Under the pieces are notes generated by a model that was not told the DNA's origin, did not search any database, and was given only the letters and a program-made list of their open reading frames with translations. Made by a program: the position numbers and the translations under genes. A stretch of DNA of 64,000 nucleotides from NCBI RefSeq assembly GCF_014649495.1, contig NZ_BMTD01000007.1, positions 186,001 through 250,000 of the forward strand. The letters run 5' to 3'. The DNA comes from Streptomyces filipinensis (GTDB lineage: Bacteria > Actinomycetota > Actinomycetes > Streptomycetales > Streptomycetaceae). Within the stretch, counting starts at the first letter, position 1, and each line of letters opens with the position of its first letter. This document shows positions 42,183-52,672 of this stretch, one piece after another.

Positions 42183-43775
42183 ATGGACATGCTGTGGAAC
42201 GGCTGGGGCGACCCGGCCAAGGCGGCACCGCTGCCCGACTCGGTGACCGCACTGCTGCGCGACCTGCTCGGCGTCAAGCCCCGCACCACCCCCGCCGTCT
42301 CGCTGGAGGACATCCGGCTGCCCGGCACCACGGCGGATCCGGCCGCGCTGAAGGCCCTCGCCGAGGCCGTCGGCGGCGACGACCACGTCCGCACCGACAG
42401 CGAGAGCCGCGTCCGTCACACCCGCGGCAAGTCCACGCCCGACCTGCTGCGCATCCGCGCCGGGGACTTCTCCGACGTCCCGCAGGCCGTGGTCCTGCCC
42501 GCCTCCCACGACGAGGTGCTCGCCGTCCTGCGTGCCTGCGCCGCGCACGGCCTCGCCGTCGTCCCCTTCGGCGGCGGCACCTCGGTCGTCGGCGGACTCG
42601 CCCCCCAGCGCACCGCGTTCATCGCGCTGGACCTGCGCCGCATGGACGGCCTGCTCGCCCTGGACCCCGTCTCGCGCACCGCCGTACTCCAGCCCGGCCT
42701 GCGCGCCCCCGAGGCCGAGGCGCTGCTCGCCGCACACGGCTTCACCCTCGGTCACTTCCCGCAGTCCTTCGAATGGGCCACCATCGGCGGCTTCGCCGCG
42801 GCCCGCTCCAGCGGACAGGCCTCCGCCGGATACGGCCGCTTCGACGAGATGGTCCTCGGCCTGACCCTCGCCACGCCCGAGGGCACGCTCGAGACGGGCC
42901 GTGCCCCGCGCTCCGCCGCCGGCCCGGACCTGCGCCAGCTCGTCCTGGGCTCGGAAGGCGCCTTCGGCGTCATCACCTCCGTCACCGTACGGATCCGCCC
43001 CGTGCCGCAGGAACGGATCTACGAGGGCTGGCGGTTCTCCTCGTTCGAGGAGGGAGCCGCCGCCCTGCGCCGGCTCGCCCAGGACGGACCCCGGCCCACC
43101 GTGCTGCGCCTGTCCGACGAGACCGAGACGCTGATCGGCCTGGCCCAGCCCGACGCCATCGGCGGCGACCTGGCGCAGAGCGCGGCCGGCTGCCTCGCCA
43201 TCACCGGCTACGAGGGCACGGCCGAGGACACCGCGCTGCGCCGGGAGCAGGCGGCGGCCGTCCTCACCGCCTGCGGCGGCACCCTCGTCGGCGCCGAACC
43301 GGGCGAGCGCTGGGCCCACGGCCGCTACTCGGCGCCGTACCTGCGCGACGCCCTCCTCGACGTCGGCGCCTTCGCCGAGACGCTGGAGACCGCCGCCTTC
43401 TGGTCCCGCATCCCCGACCTCTACCAGGCCGTACGCGCCGCGCTCACCGACACCCTCGCCGAGGCCGGCACCCCGCCCCTGGTGATGTGCCACATCTCCC
43501 ACGTGTACGAGAACGGCGCCTCCCTGTACTTCACCGTCGTCAGCGCCCAGGGCGAGGACCCGGTGGCCCACTGGACCCCCGCCAAGCACGCGGCCAACGA
43601 GGCCGTACTGGCGGCCGGCGGCACCATCTCGCACCATCACGGGGTCGGCACCGACCACCGCGACTGGTACGTCCGCGAGGCCGGACCGCTCGGCATCGCG
43701 GCCCTGCGCGCCGTCAAGGGCAGCCTTGACCCCGAGGGCCTGCTCAACCCCGGCGTCCTGCTCCCCACCGACTGA
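42183..43775 (+). CDS. FAD-binding oxidase, alkyldihydroxyacetonephosphate synthase-like
   Basis: A 530-residue VAO-fold flavoprotein. The FAD domain (about 90-290) has VVPFGGGTSVVGGL and the SSGQASAGYGRFDEMV loop typical of AGPS; the C-terminal active-site motif ISHHHGVGTDHRDWY is the AGPS/ADPS signature. In eukaryotes AGPS swaps an acyl group for a fatty alcohol on DHAP to make the ether bond; bacterial homologues are less well known. Linkage to glpD and a lipid kinase supports an acyl/alkyl-DHAP function. ATG 42183 has the divergent TetR gene upstream. No fatty-alcohol-forming reductase or DHAP acyltransferase is nearby. Confidence 0.88.
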   Translation: MDMLWNGWGDPAKAAPLPDSVTALLRDLLGVKPRTTPAVSLEDIRLPGTTADPAALKALAEAVGGDDHVRTDSESRVRHTRGKSTPDLLRIRAGDFSDVPQAVVLPASHDEVLAVLRACAAHGLAVVPFGGGTSVVGGLAPQRTAFIALDLRRMDGLLALDPVSRTAVLQPGLRAPEAEALLAAHGFTLGHFPQSFEWATIGGFAAARSSGQASAGYGRFDEMVLGLTLATPEGTLETGRAPRSAAGPDLRQLVLGSEGAFGVITSVTVRIRPVPQERIYEGWRFSSFEEGAAALRRLAQDGPRPTVLRLSDETETLIGLAQPDAIGGDLAQSAAGCLAITGYEGTAEDTALRREQAAAVLTACGGTLVGAEPGERWAHGRYSAPYLRDALLDVGAFAETLETAAFWSRIPDLYQAVRAALTDTLAEAGTPPLVMCHISHVYENGASLYFTVVSAQGEDPVAHWTPAKHAANEAVLAAGGTISHHHGVGTDHRDWYVREAGPLGIAALRAVKGSLDPEGLLNPGVLLPTD

Positions 43776-43776
43776 C

Positions 43777-43806
43777 GCCCCACCGACGTCCGCCCCACCG
43801 ACGTCC
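43777..43806. repeat. 15-base tandem repeat between oxidase and lipid kinase genes
   Basis: GCCCCACCGACGTCC occurs twice in direct succession, starting right after the oxidase stop; a diverged third copy (GTCCCACCAGATCC) follows and the gene end contains CTCCCCACCGAC. It is upstream of the GGAGG of the lipid kinase. Confidence 0.85.
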
Positions 43807-43859
43807 GTCCCACCAGATCCGGCCGACCCACCCGATCCGCCTGCTTCGGAGGCACACCG

Positions 43860-44741
43860 ATGCGACAGTTCACCGCCGTCGTCAACCCCACCGCGGGCGG
43901 CTCCACCGGGGCGGCGACACTGCTGCACCTGGCCCGGCTGCTGCGCGAGGCAGGAGCCGAGCTGGAGACGGAGTACAGCCACAGCCTCGCCCACGCCCAG
44001 GACCTCGCACGCCGCGCGGGCGAGCGCGGCCGGATCGTGCTGGCCGTCGGCGGCGACGGGATCGCCGGCGGCATCGGCGGCGCGCTGAGCGGCACCGGTA
44101 CCGTCCTGGGCCTGGTGCCCGCGGGACGCGGCAACGACTTCGCCCGCGCCCTGAAGCTGCCCGCCGACCCCGCCGCACTCGCCGACCTGCTGCTGCACGC
44201 CGAGCCCCGGCCCGTCGACACCATCGAGGTGGAGTCGGCCGTCCACCCGCGCACCGTGGTCCTGGGCAGCGTCTACGCAGGCGTGGACGCCGTGGCCAAC
44301 CGGCACGCCAACCACGCCCGGCTGCTGCGCGGCGCCGCCTCCTACTACGCGGGCGGTCTGCGCGCCGTCACCACCTGGCGCGCGGCCGACTACCGGGTCA
44401 CCGTCGACGGCGAGGAACACACGCACCGCGGCTACACCGTGGTCGCCGCGAACTCCCCCTACTACGGCTCCGGCCGGCTCATCGCCCCCGACGCGCGCGT
44501 CGACGACGGACTGCTGGACGTGGTGATGATCCGCGACGCACCCCGCAGACTGTTCTTCGCCCTCATGAACGAGCTGAAGACAGGCGCCCACATCCACCGC
44601 CCGGAGGTGCGCGTCCTGCGCGGCAGGGAACTGCGGATCGAGGCGGACCGGCCCGTCCCCTACGGCGCCGACGGCGAGGTCGACGCCACGCTGCCCGTGA
44701 CGGTGCGGGTACGGCCCGAAGACCTGCCAATGCTGTACTGA
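43860..44741 (+). CDS. Diacylglycerol kinase-family lipid kinase
   Basis: A soluble kinase of 293 residues in the DagK/YegS/DgkB family. Motifs are NPTAGGSTGA (nucleotide loop), GGDGIAGGIGGAL (catalytic GGDGT variant with Ile), PAGRGNDFARAL and PYGADGE at the C-terminus. Family members phosphorylate diacylglycerol or related lipids. It is 84 bases downstream of the AGPS-like gene and likely cotranscribed, acting on the glyceride or ether lipid made there. Confidence 0.9.
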   Translation: MRQFTAVVNPTAGGSTGAATLLHLARLLREAGAELETEYSHSLAHAQDLARRAGERGRIVLAVGGDGIAGGIGGALSGTGTVLGLVPAGRGNDFARALKLPADPAALADLLLHAEPRPVDTIEVESAVHPRTVVLGSVYAGVDAVANRHANHARLLRGAASYYAGGLRAVTTWRAADYRVTVDGEEHTHRGYTVVAANSPYYGSGRLIAPDARVDDGLLDVVMIRDAPRRLFFALMNELKTGAHIHRPEVRVLRGRELRIEADRPVPYGADGEVDATLPVTVRVRPEDLPMLY

Positions 44742-44755
44742 CCGCCCGCGCGGGG

Positions 44756-44771
44756 GAACTGACACCGCGTC
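44756..44771. repeat. 16-base motif after a stop codon, copy 1
   Basis: GAACTGACACCGCGTC begins 15 bases after the lipid kinase stop. An identical copy lies at 58088-58103, likewise just after a stop codon. Confidence 0.7.
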
Positions 44772-44846
44772 GGTGCAGGACGGGCCGGCCCTGGGTAGGG
44801 GAGGAGGACCCGGCCGGGCGCGCCGGCGGAGGAAGGGTGGTCGGTG

Positions 44847-45224
44847 ATGAGTCTGGACCCTGCCCAGGGCGCGGTGCAGGCGGTCGTCCTGTACGACGGA
44901 CGGCTGCTGCTGGTGGCGGACGGCGACCGGTGGACCCTGCCGTCGGGCACTCCGCAACCGGCCGAGCCGGCCGAGGCCACCGCGGCGCGCGTCGTCTACG
45001 AACTCACCGGCTATCTCGTCGACGGCACCGAGCCCCTGGCCCCGCACGACCAGGCCCCGGCCGACGAGCCGTCGGTGGTGGTGTGCCAGCTGCTGAGCGA
45101 GTCCCCGTCGGACGGGGCCGCGCTCGCGCCGGAGCAGGTGCGCTGGACGCCGATCCCCGAGACAGCCGGCGCGGTGCTCCCGGCGGCCGTACGCGCGTAC
45201 CTGCGGGGTCACACGCCCACGTGA
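44847..45224 (+). CDS. Nudix-like hydrolase with a degenerate Nudix box
   Basis: A protein of 125 residues with the fold and length of a small Nudix enzyme (VVLYDGRLLLVADGDRWTLPSG). The Nudix box would be G-x5-E-x7-REUxEE-x-G; here the last part is RVVYELTGY, so two of the catalytic glutamates (RE and the second E of EE) are Val and Leu. Pyrophosphatase activity is therefore doubtful. GTG 44844 lies one codon upstream. Ligand unknown. Confidence 0.72.
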   Translation: MSLDPAQGAVQAVVLYDGRLLLVADGDRWTLPSGTPQPAEPAEATAARVVYELTGYLVDGTEPLAPHDQAPADEPSVVVCQLLSESPSDGAALAPEQVRWTPIPETAGAVLPAAVRAYLRGHTPT

Positions 45225-45242
45225 GCCGTGCCGGGCCCGCGG

Positions 45243-45614
45243 TCAGCGTTCCGCCGCCGGATCCGGCACGCGTGCCAGGAACCGCTCCCGGTCGACGATG
45301 GCGCGGTCGATCTCGCCCGTCGCGACCAGCTGCCCCGAGGCGTCGACGGCCCGGACCGCGAACGTGAGCCGCCCGCCGGCTCCGGAGCCGGCGGTCTCGG
45401 CGCTCACCTCCACCCGGCCCCCGACGGGCGTGGCCCGCAGATGCCGGACCCGCACCTGTGTTCCGACGCTGGTCCGGCCCGGCTCGACGAGGGGCGCGGC
45501 GGCCTCGACGGTGGCCGCCTCCATCCACGCGATCAGCCGCGGAGTGGCGAGCACGGGCACGTCGCCGCTGCCCATGGCCGCCGCGGTGTCGGCATCGGTC
45601 ACCTCGTGGCGCAT
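45243..45614 (-). CDS. Thioesterase-superfamily protein (FlK-like hotdog)
   Basis: A 123-residue single hotdog domain similar to fluoroacetyl-CoA thioesterase FlK. The family plan is visible: VPVLATPRLIAWMEAATVEA with the Glu-containing helix, and TQVRVRHLRATPVGG with the His. Thr, Glu and His positions typical of the FlK-type catalytic set appear to be in place. Many homologues occur where no fluoroacetate is made, so the acyl-CoA is unknown. It is convergent with the Nudix-like gene. Confidence 0.83.
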   Translation of the reverse strand: MRHEVTDADTAAAMGSGDVPVLATPRLIAWMEAATVEAAAPLVEPGRTSVGTQVRVRHLRATPVGGRVEVSAETAGSGAGGRLTFAVRAVDASGQLVATGEIDRAIVDRERFLARVPDPAAER

Positions 45615-45810
45615 GCCACCACGCTAGCGTCGGCAGACCCGGCACGCCGTACCGCACGCCCAGTCGTGCCGGCCCCCGCGCACGTCATGTCTTCCGTTTG
45701 CGGCGCCGCGTCCAGCGCGTTTCAGTGATTACGGTCCCCCGCAACAAAGCCCCCGGACCCTCCGGAACAACGACCCCGCGGAGTGCTGGCCCCCGCGCCC
45801 AGGAGCTGCC

Positions 45811-48296
<2,486 letters not shown>

Positions 48297-48309
<13 letters not shown>

Positions 48310-48770
48310 ACGTCCCCGATCGACACGACCTCCGCGCTCGACGGGCCGTCCGGCGTGTCGAAGTGCACCGAGTCCCCGGCATGACGCCCGAGCAGGGCAC
48401 GGCCGAGCGGGCTGTCCGAGGTGACCAGGTTCTGGTCGAAGGCCTCGGCGGCCTCGCCGATCTGGAGTGTCTCCTGCACGCCGTCCGGGAAGCGGACGGT
48501 GACCGTGCTGCCCACGCCGACCACGTCCGTCGAGGGCGGCCCGGCGGCCTCCGCCTGGCGCAGCCGCTCGGTGATGTCCCGGATACGGCGGTCCAGCCGG
48601 TCGAGCTGATCGGCGCGCCGCAACTGGTCGGCCTGGTCGGCCTGATCGCCCACATCGGTGGCGTCCTGCAGGGTTCCGGCGACGAGCCGGCGCTCGTCGC
48701 GCAGATCGGCCAGCTCCTGCTCCAGCGCGTGCCGGGCCGCGGCGCTGATCGGCTTCGGGTCACCGGCCAT
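48297..48770 (-). CDS. GreA/GreB-family transcription elongation factor-like protein
   Basis: A protein of 157 residues: an N-terminal antiparallel coiled coil (about 12-75) and a C-terminal FKBP-like domain (about 78-155, with SDSPLGRALLGRHAGDSV). GreA enters the RNA polymerase secondary channel and triggers cleavage of backtracked RNA through an acidic tip. The tip here reads VGDQADQADQL in place of the usual GDLSENAEYH: the two acidic residues are kept but the rest differs. This is the second, non-housekeeping type common in actinobacteria. ATG 48770 is divergent from bL37. Confidence 0.9.
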
Positions 48771-48918
48771 TCCGGCTCCTCCGGTCCAGAGGGGGATCGT
48801 GGGGAATTCTTACATGTCGGACATTTTCCGCATCGTATCAACGCGGTCCGGCAGGTGTGCGGTCCCGAACCGCGCGGCGAGGACGGAGGAGTGTCCGGGG
48901 CTGCGGTGGAGGGGTGGC

Positions 48919-48967
48919 ACATCCGGATATACCGTGATTACGGTGACATCCGGATATATCCGGATGT
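48919..48967. promoter_or_regulatory. Palindromic element upstream of bL37
   Basis: ACATCCGGATATA (48919-48931) is repeated at 48946, where it extends into a perfect 22-bp palindrome (48946-48967; half-site ACATCCGGATA). Between them ACCGTGATTACGGT forms another inverted repeat. The set lies 33 bases upstream of the bL37 ATG and in the divergent region with the greA-like gene. Confidence 0.7.
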
Positions 48968-49000
48968 CCGCATCGTTTTCCTCGCCCCCAGGAGGTTCCC

Positions 49001-49078
49001 ATGTCCTCTAAGCGACGCCGCAAGAAGAAGTCGCGCCGCGGCCATGCCGCCAACCACGGGAAGCGGCCCCAGTGCTGA
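49001..49078 (+). CDS. Ribosomal protein bL37-like micro-protein (25 aa)
   Basis: A 25-residue, very basic protein starting MSSKRRRKKKSRRG and ending ANHGKRPQC. The C-terminal ANHGKRP motif and Lys/Arg-rich start match bL37, the tiny large-subunit ribosomal protein described in mycobacteria and conserved in actinobacteria. The ATG has AGGAGG with ideal spacing (48991-48996), strong support for a reading frame this short. It probably binds 23S rRNA near the subunit interface. It stands alone, divergent from greA-like, behind an unusual palindromic region. Confidence 0.82.
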   Translation: MSSKRRRKKKSRRGHAANHGKRPQC

Positions 49079-49096
49079 CGAGCCGGACGGCTCACC

Positions 49097-50128
49097 TCAC
49101 GCCTGGGGCTCCCTGGCCGCCGACGTGAGGGACATGTCCGCATAGCGGTCACCCGCCACCTGTCCGGCGATCGGCTCCAGCACGGCCAGCTCGTCGGCGC
49201 TCAGCGTGATCCGGGTGGCCCCGGCGTTCTCCAGCAGGCGGCCGCGCTTGCGGGTTCCGGGGATCGGCACGACGGTCAGACCGTGCACCTCGGACCGCTG
49301 CTGCACCCAGGCCAGCGCGATCTGCGCGGTGGTCGCCCCGTGATCGGCGGCGATCCTGTGCAGGGGAGCGAGGAGCGCGGCGTTCGCCCTGGCGTTGTCG
49401 CCGGTGTAGCGCGGCAGCAGCTTGCGGAAGTCGCTGCCGGACAGCTCCTTGTCCGCGTCGGAGAAGGAGCCGGTCAGGAAGCCCCGGCCGAGCGGCGAGT
49501 ACGGTACGAAGGCGACACCGAGCTCGGCCGCCACGCCCACGACACTGTGCTCCACGTCCCTGCTGAACAGCGACCACTCCGTCTGCACGGCGGCGATGGG
49601 GTGCACGCCGTGTGCCTCACGCAGTTCGGCACCGGTCACCTCGCTCAGGCCGAGGTGCTTGACCTTGCCCTCCCGCACCAGCTCGGCCATGGCACCGACC
49701 GATTCGGCGAGCGGGATCCCGGGGTCGCGGCGGTGCATGTAGTAGAGGTCGATGACCTCGACGCCCAGGCGGCGCAGGCTCGCCTCGACGGCCTGCCTGA
49801 TGTAACCGGGGTCGTTGCGGATGGCCCGGTAGCCCGGGTCGTCCGCACGGTATTCGATGCCGAACTTGGTGGCCAGCGTGATCTCGTCGCGGTGTGCGGC
49901 CACGAACGGCGCGAGGAACTCCTCGTTGGCGCCGACGCCGTACATGTCGGCGGTGTCGATGAGGGTGACGCCCGCCGCGACGGTCGCCTCCAGCGTCTCG
50001 CGGGCGGCGGCGTCGTCGGTCTGCCCGTAGGCGGCGCTGATGCCCATGGCCCCGAAGCCCTGGACGCCGACCAGCGGGCCGCCGGTGCCCAGTTCGACCT
50101 TGCGGATCTGTTCGACGGTGTTGCCCAT
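49097..50128 (-). CDS. Aldo/keto reductase
   Basis: A 343-residue NADPH-dependent aldo/keto reductase of the AKR13-like group (YakC/PLR1-like). Tetrad residues: Asp and Tyr in LIDTADMYGVGANEE, Lys in TLATKFGIEYR, His in YYMHRRDP. The coenzyme segment PIPGTRKRGRLLENAGA is complete. ATG 50128 lies 8 bases after the stop of the MerR gene, so both are one operon and the MerR protein is its probable regulator. Substrate unknown, perhaps a reactive aldehyde. Confidence 0.92.
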   Translation of the reverse strand: MGNTVEQIRKVELGTGGPLVGVQGFGAMGISAAYGQTDDAAARETLEATVAAGVTLIDTADMYGVGANEEFLAPFVAAHRDEITLATKFGIEYRADDPGYRAIRNDPGYIRQAVEASLRRLGVEVIDLYYMHRRDPGIPLAESVGAMAELVREGKVKHLGLSEVTGAELREAHGVHPIAAVQTEWSLFSRDVEHSVVGVAAELGVAFVPYSPLGRGFLTGSFSDADKELSGSDFRKLLPRYTGDNARANAALLAPLHRIAADHGATTAQIALAWVQQRSEVHGLTVVPIPGTRKRGRLLENAGATRITLSADELAVLEPIAGQVAGDRYADMSLTSAAREPQA

Positions 50129-50136
50129 GACGGCGC

Positions 50137-50610
50137 TCAGGCCCCTTCCGACGCCCGGTGGGCGTCCGCGTAAAAGTCGATCTTGGTGTCCAGCAGGGTG
50201 AGGGTGTCGTGCAACTCGGCGATCCGTGCGAGGACATCGCGCCGGGTCCGCTCCAGCATCCGCTGCCGTTCCCCGTAGGACGCGGGCCCCTGGCGGACCA
50301 GCTCGGCGTAGCGCACCATGTGCGCCACCGGCATCCCGGTCAGCCGCAGCTTGGTCACGCAGGCGAGCCACTCCAGGTCCCGGTTGTCGAACCGGCGTTG
50401 GCCCGCGTGCGACCGCTCCACCTGCGGCATCAGACCGATCTGTTCGTACCAGCGCAGTGTGTGCGGGCGGAGCCCCGTCAACGCCGCGACCTCGCTGATC
50501 GTGTAGCGGTCCTGGCCGTCGGGCCGAGGCCGCACCGGTTCCGTGGACGCGCAGGTGTCCACGGGCGAGGACGTCACGGGCGTGCTGTCGATCACCGTCA
50601 TGCGACCCAC
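50137..50610 (-). CDS. MerR-family regulator
   Basis: A protein of up to 157 residues. The MerR winged HTH is at about 35-105 (YTISEVAALTGLRPHTLRWY, EQIGLMPQVERSHAGQRRF), followed by a short dimerisation helix. GTG 50610 would make the mRNA almost leaderless; ATG 50601 is an alternative. The two CTTGAA boxes upstream are likely its site. It precedes an aldo/keto reductase, a frequent pair in which MerR activates the reductase. Confidence 0.88.
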   Translation of the reverse strand: MGRMTVIDSTPVTSSPVDTCASTEPVRPRPDGQDRYTISEVAALTGLRPHTLRWYEQIGLMPQVERSHAGQRRFDNRDLEWLACVTKLRLTGMPVAHMVRYAELVRQGPASYGERQRMLERTRRDVLARIAELHDTLTLLDTKIDFYADAHRASEGA

Positions 50611-50619
50611 GCTAGATCG

Positions 50620-50636
50620 TTCAAGTGCGCTTCAAG
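50620..50636 (-). promoter_or_regulatory. MerR-type promoter boxes
   Basis: TTCAAGTGCGCTTCAAG on the plus strand is CTTGAAGCGCACTTGAA on the coding strand: a direct repeat of CTTGAA with 11-bp spacing, 10 bases upstream of GTG 50610. Probable regulator site and -35 area of the MerR/reductase operon. Confidence 0.45.
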
Positions 50637-50847
50637 CAAGTGTCCCCGGTGATCATGCTCCTGTTGCAACGGCGCCGTCGCCGCCTTCCGCGCCCTCGCG
50701 GTGGACGGCACGCAGGGCATCCCGGCAGCGGTGGGCAGGGGGGCCGTCTCGCCCGGAGCCGGCCTGGGCCTGTTCCCTCCGCGGCGCCGCGAGCCGCGGC
50801 CCGGGAGGGCCTGAGCCCCGGCGGCCGCAGGGCCCGCACGCCGCGGC

Positions 50848-51453
50848 TCAGGGATGGATCTTCTGCCGCGCGGCCAGCATGGCGACGAACTTCTCGATGC
50901 GCGCCGCCCGGGTCTGTGGCTTCTTGGCGTCCTGGACGCGGTAGAGGATCGCGAACCGGTTGCGGCTGTCGAGCACGGCGAAGAAGTCCCGCGCCTCCGG
51001 AACGGCCTCCAGGGCCGCCCGGAGGTCGTCGGGGACCGTGGCCGCGCCCTGGTTCTCGTACGCCGCCTCCCAGCGGCCGTCCGCCTTGGCCTTCTCCACC
51101 TCAAGCAGGCCGGCCGGTCGCATCCGGCCCTGCTCCGTGAGTTCGGTCGCCTTCTGCCGGTTCACCCTCGACCACTTGCCGCCCCGCCGGCGCGGGGTGA
51201 AGCGCTGCAGCCAGTGCCGCTCGTCCAGCTTCTTCTTCTGCCCGTCGATCCAGCCGAAGCACAGGGCCGACTCCAGTGCCCCCGCGTAGTCGACCCCGGC
51301 GATCCCGGAGTCCTTCTTCGGGATCTTCAGCCAGACGCCCCGCACGCCGGCGTGATGCTCCTCCAGCCACTCCTCCCACGCCTCCTGCGAGGCGAAGGCG
51401 AGGACCGGATCGGCCGCCTCGTGTGCTCCACCCGTCTGCGCCGGACCCGACAT
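50848..51453 (-). CDS. YdeI/OmpD-associated-family protein
   Basis: A 201-residue protein of the YdeI family (DUF1905/bacteriocin-protection-like). Family marks: VLAFASQEAWEEWLEEHHAG, VWLKIPKKDSGIAGVDYAGA, ALCFGWIDGQKKKLDERHWL, TPRRRGGKWSRVNRQKA. Biochemical role unknown; a link to stress or bacteriocin tolerance has been proposed for some members. ATG 51453. Divergent from the BrkB-like gene. Confidence 0.88.
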   Translation of the reverse strand: MSGPAQTGGAHEAADPVLAFASQEAWEEWLEEHHAGVRGVWLKIPKKDSGIAGVDYAGALESALCFGWIDGQKKKLDERHWLQRFTPRRRGGKWSRVNRQKATELTEQGRMRPAGLLEVEKAKADGRWEAAYENQGAATVPDDLRAALEAVPEARDFFAVLDSRNRFAILYRVQDAKKPQTRAARIEKFVAMLAARQKIHP

Positions 51454-51559
51454 GTGTCACATCCAAACCCACCCCGGGGACACGGTCAATCGGGCGGCAC
51501 ACCTGATTCCCGCGGACATCCCCGGGCTTGAGGCCGCGCGGCCGGGTTACCCGAACGCC

Positions 51560-52618
51560 ATGGCGAAACTGCATCTTCCCGGGCGCCACCACGAGGACGA
51601 CGTGGCCGCGGCGCCGCACGTACCGGCGCCGGAGGAGGCCGGGCCCGGCCGGCAGGTCGAGCAGGCCGCCCCCGACACCCCGGCGAAGCTGCCCAGGCGG
51701 GCCTGGGCAGCCGTGTTCAAGGGCTCCCTGCGCGAGTTCCGCGACGACGAGCTGACCGACCGGGCCGCCGCCCTGACCTACTACGGCGTCCTCGCCCTGT
51801 TCCCGGCGCTGCTGGTACTGGTGTCGCTGCTGGCCGTCGCCGGCAGGTCGGCCACCGACAAGGTGCTGGCCGACCTCAGGCATCTGGCGCCCGGCTCCGC
51901 CCGGGACATCATCACGAGGGCCGTGGAGCAACTGCAGAACAACGCCGGCACCGGCTCCGTCATGGCCGTCGTCGGCCTCGTACTGGCGGTGTGGTCGGCC
52001 TCCGGCTACGTGGCCGCCTTCATCCGCGCCGCCAACGCCGTCTACGACATGCCCGAGGGCCGCCCGGTGTGGAAGATCCTGCCGGTGCGGGTCGGCGTCA
52101 CACTGGTGCTGATGGTCCTCGCCGTGGCCAGCGCGCTGATCGTCGTCTTCACCGGCGGTCTGGCCCGCCGCGCCGGTCAGGCGCTGGGGGCCGGCGACAT
52201 GGCACTGACGGTGTGGTCGATCGCGAAGTGGCCGGTGTTGGTCGTGCTCGTCACGATGATGATCGCGATCCTCTACTGGGCGACACCGAACGCCAGGGTC
52301 AAGGGCTTCCGGTGGATCACCCCGGGCAGCGTCCTGGCGCTGGCGATCTGGATGATCGCCTCCGCCGGGTTCGCCTTCTACGTCGGGAACTTCGCCTCCT
52401 ACAACAAGACCTACGGCACCATGGCCGGCGTCATCGTCTTCCTGGTCTGGCTGTGGATCAGCAACCTGGCGATCCTGCTGGGCCTGGAGTTCGACGCGGA
52501 GACCGTGCGGCAGCGGGCCGTCGCCGGCGGCCATCCGCCCGAGGCCGAGCCCTACACCCAGCCCCGGGACACCAGCAAGTGGGACGAGGAGGACGTACGC
52601 CGGCTGAACGAGACATGA
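51560..52618 (+). CDS. YihY/BrkB-family membrane protein
   Basis: A 352-residue inner membrane protein with six hydrophobic segments between about residues 70 and 310. Family marks: DRAAALTYYGVLALFPALLV, WSASGYVAAFIRAANAVYDM, and YNKTYGTMAGVIVFLVWLWI near the end. A charged N-terminal leader precedes the first helix. ATG 51560 is used (family-like KLHLPGRH start); the frame stays open to 51452. Proposed roles include envelope maintenance; function unproven. Confidence 0.88.
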   Translation: MAKLHLPGRHHEDDVAAAPHVPAPEEAGPGRQVEQAAPDTPAKLPRRAWAAVFKGSLREFRDDELTDRAAALTYYGVLALFPALLVLVSLLAVAGRSATDKVLADLRHLAPGSARDIITRAVEQLQNNAGTGSVMAVVGLVLAVWSASGYVAAFIRAANAVYDMPEGRPVWKILPVRVGVTLVLMVLAVASALIVVFTGGLARRAGQALGAGDMALTVWSIAKWPVLVVLVTMMIAILYWATPNARVKGFRWITPGSVLALAIWMIASAGFAFYVGNFASYNKTYGTMAGVIVFLVWLWISNLAILLGLEFDAETVRQRAVAGGHPPEAEPYTQPRDTSKWDEEDVRRLNET

Positions 52619-52628
52619 CCCCGGAGGC

Positions 52629-52668
52629 GGGCGGGGCGCACCACGCCGCAGCACGGTGCGCCCCGCCC
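52629..52668. terminator. Strong bidirectional terminator hairpin
   Basis: GGGCGGGGCGCACC (52629-52642) pairs perfectly with GGTGCGCCCCGCCC (52655-52668), a 14-bp stem with a 12-base loop, between the convergent BrkB-like and SDR genes. Confidence 0.8.
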
Positions 52669-52672
52669 CCGC

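Noticed and set aside
42180..45212. 1010-codon minus-strand open frame
   Set aside because: Antisense to the oxidase, lipid kinase and Nudix-like genes, all with conserved motifs on the plus strand.
45620..45810. HAIR/CIRCE heat-shock operator before the Clp gene
   Set aside because: I looked for CTTGAGT-N7-ACTCAAG and CIRCE-type sequences and found none.
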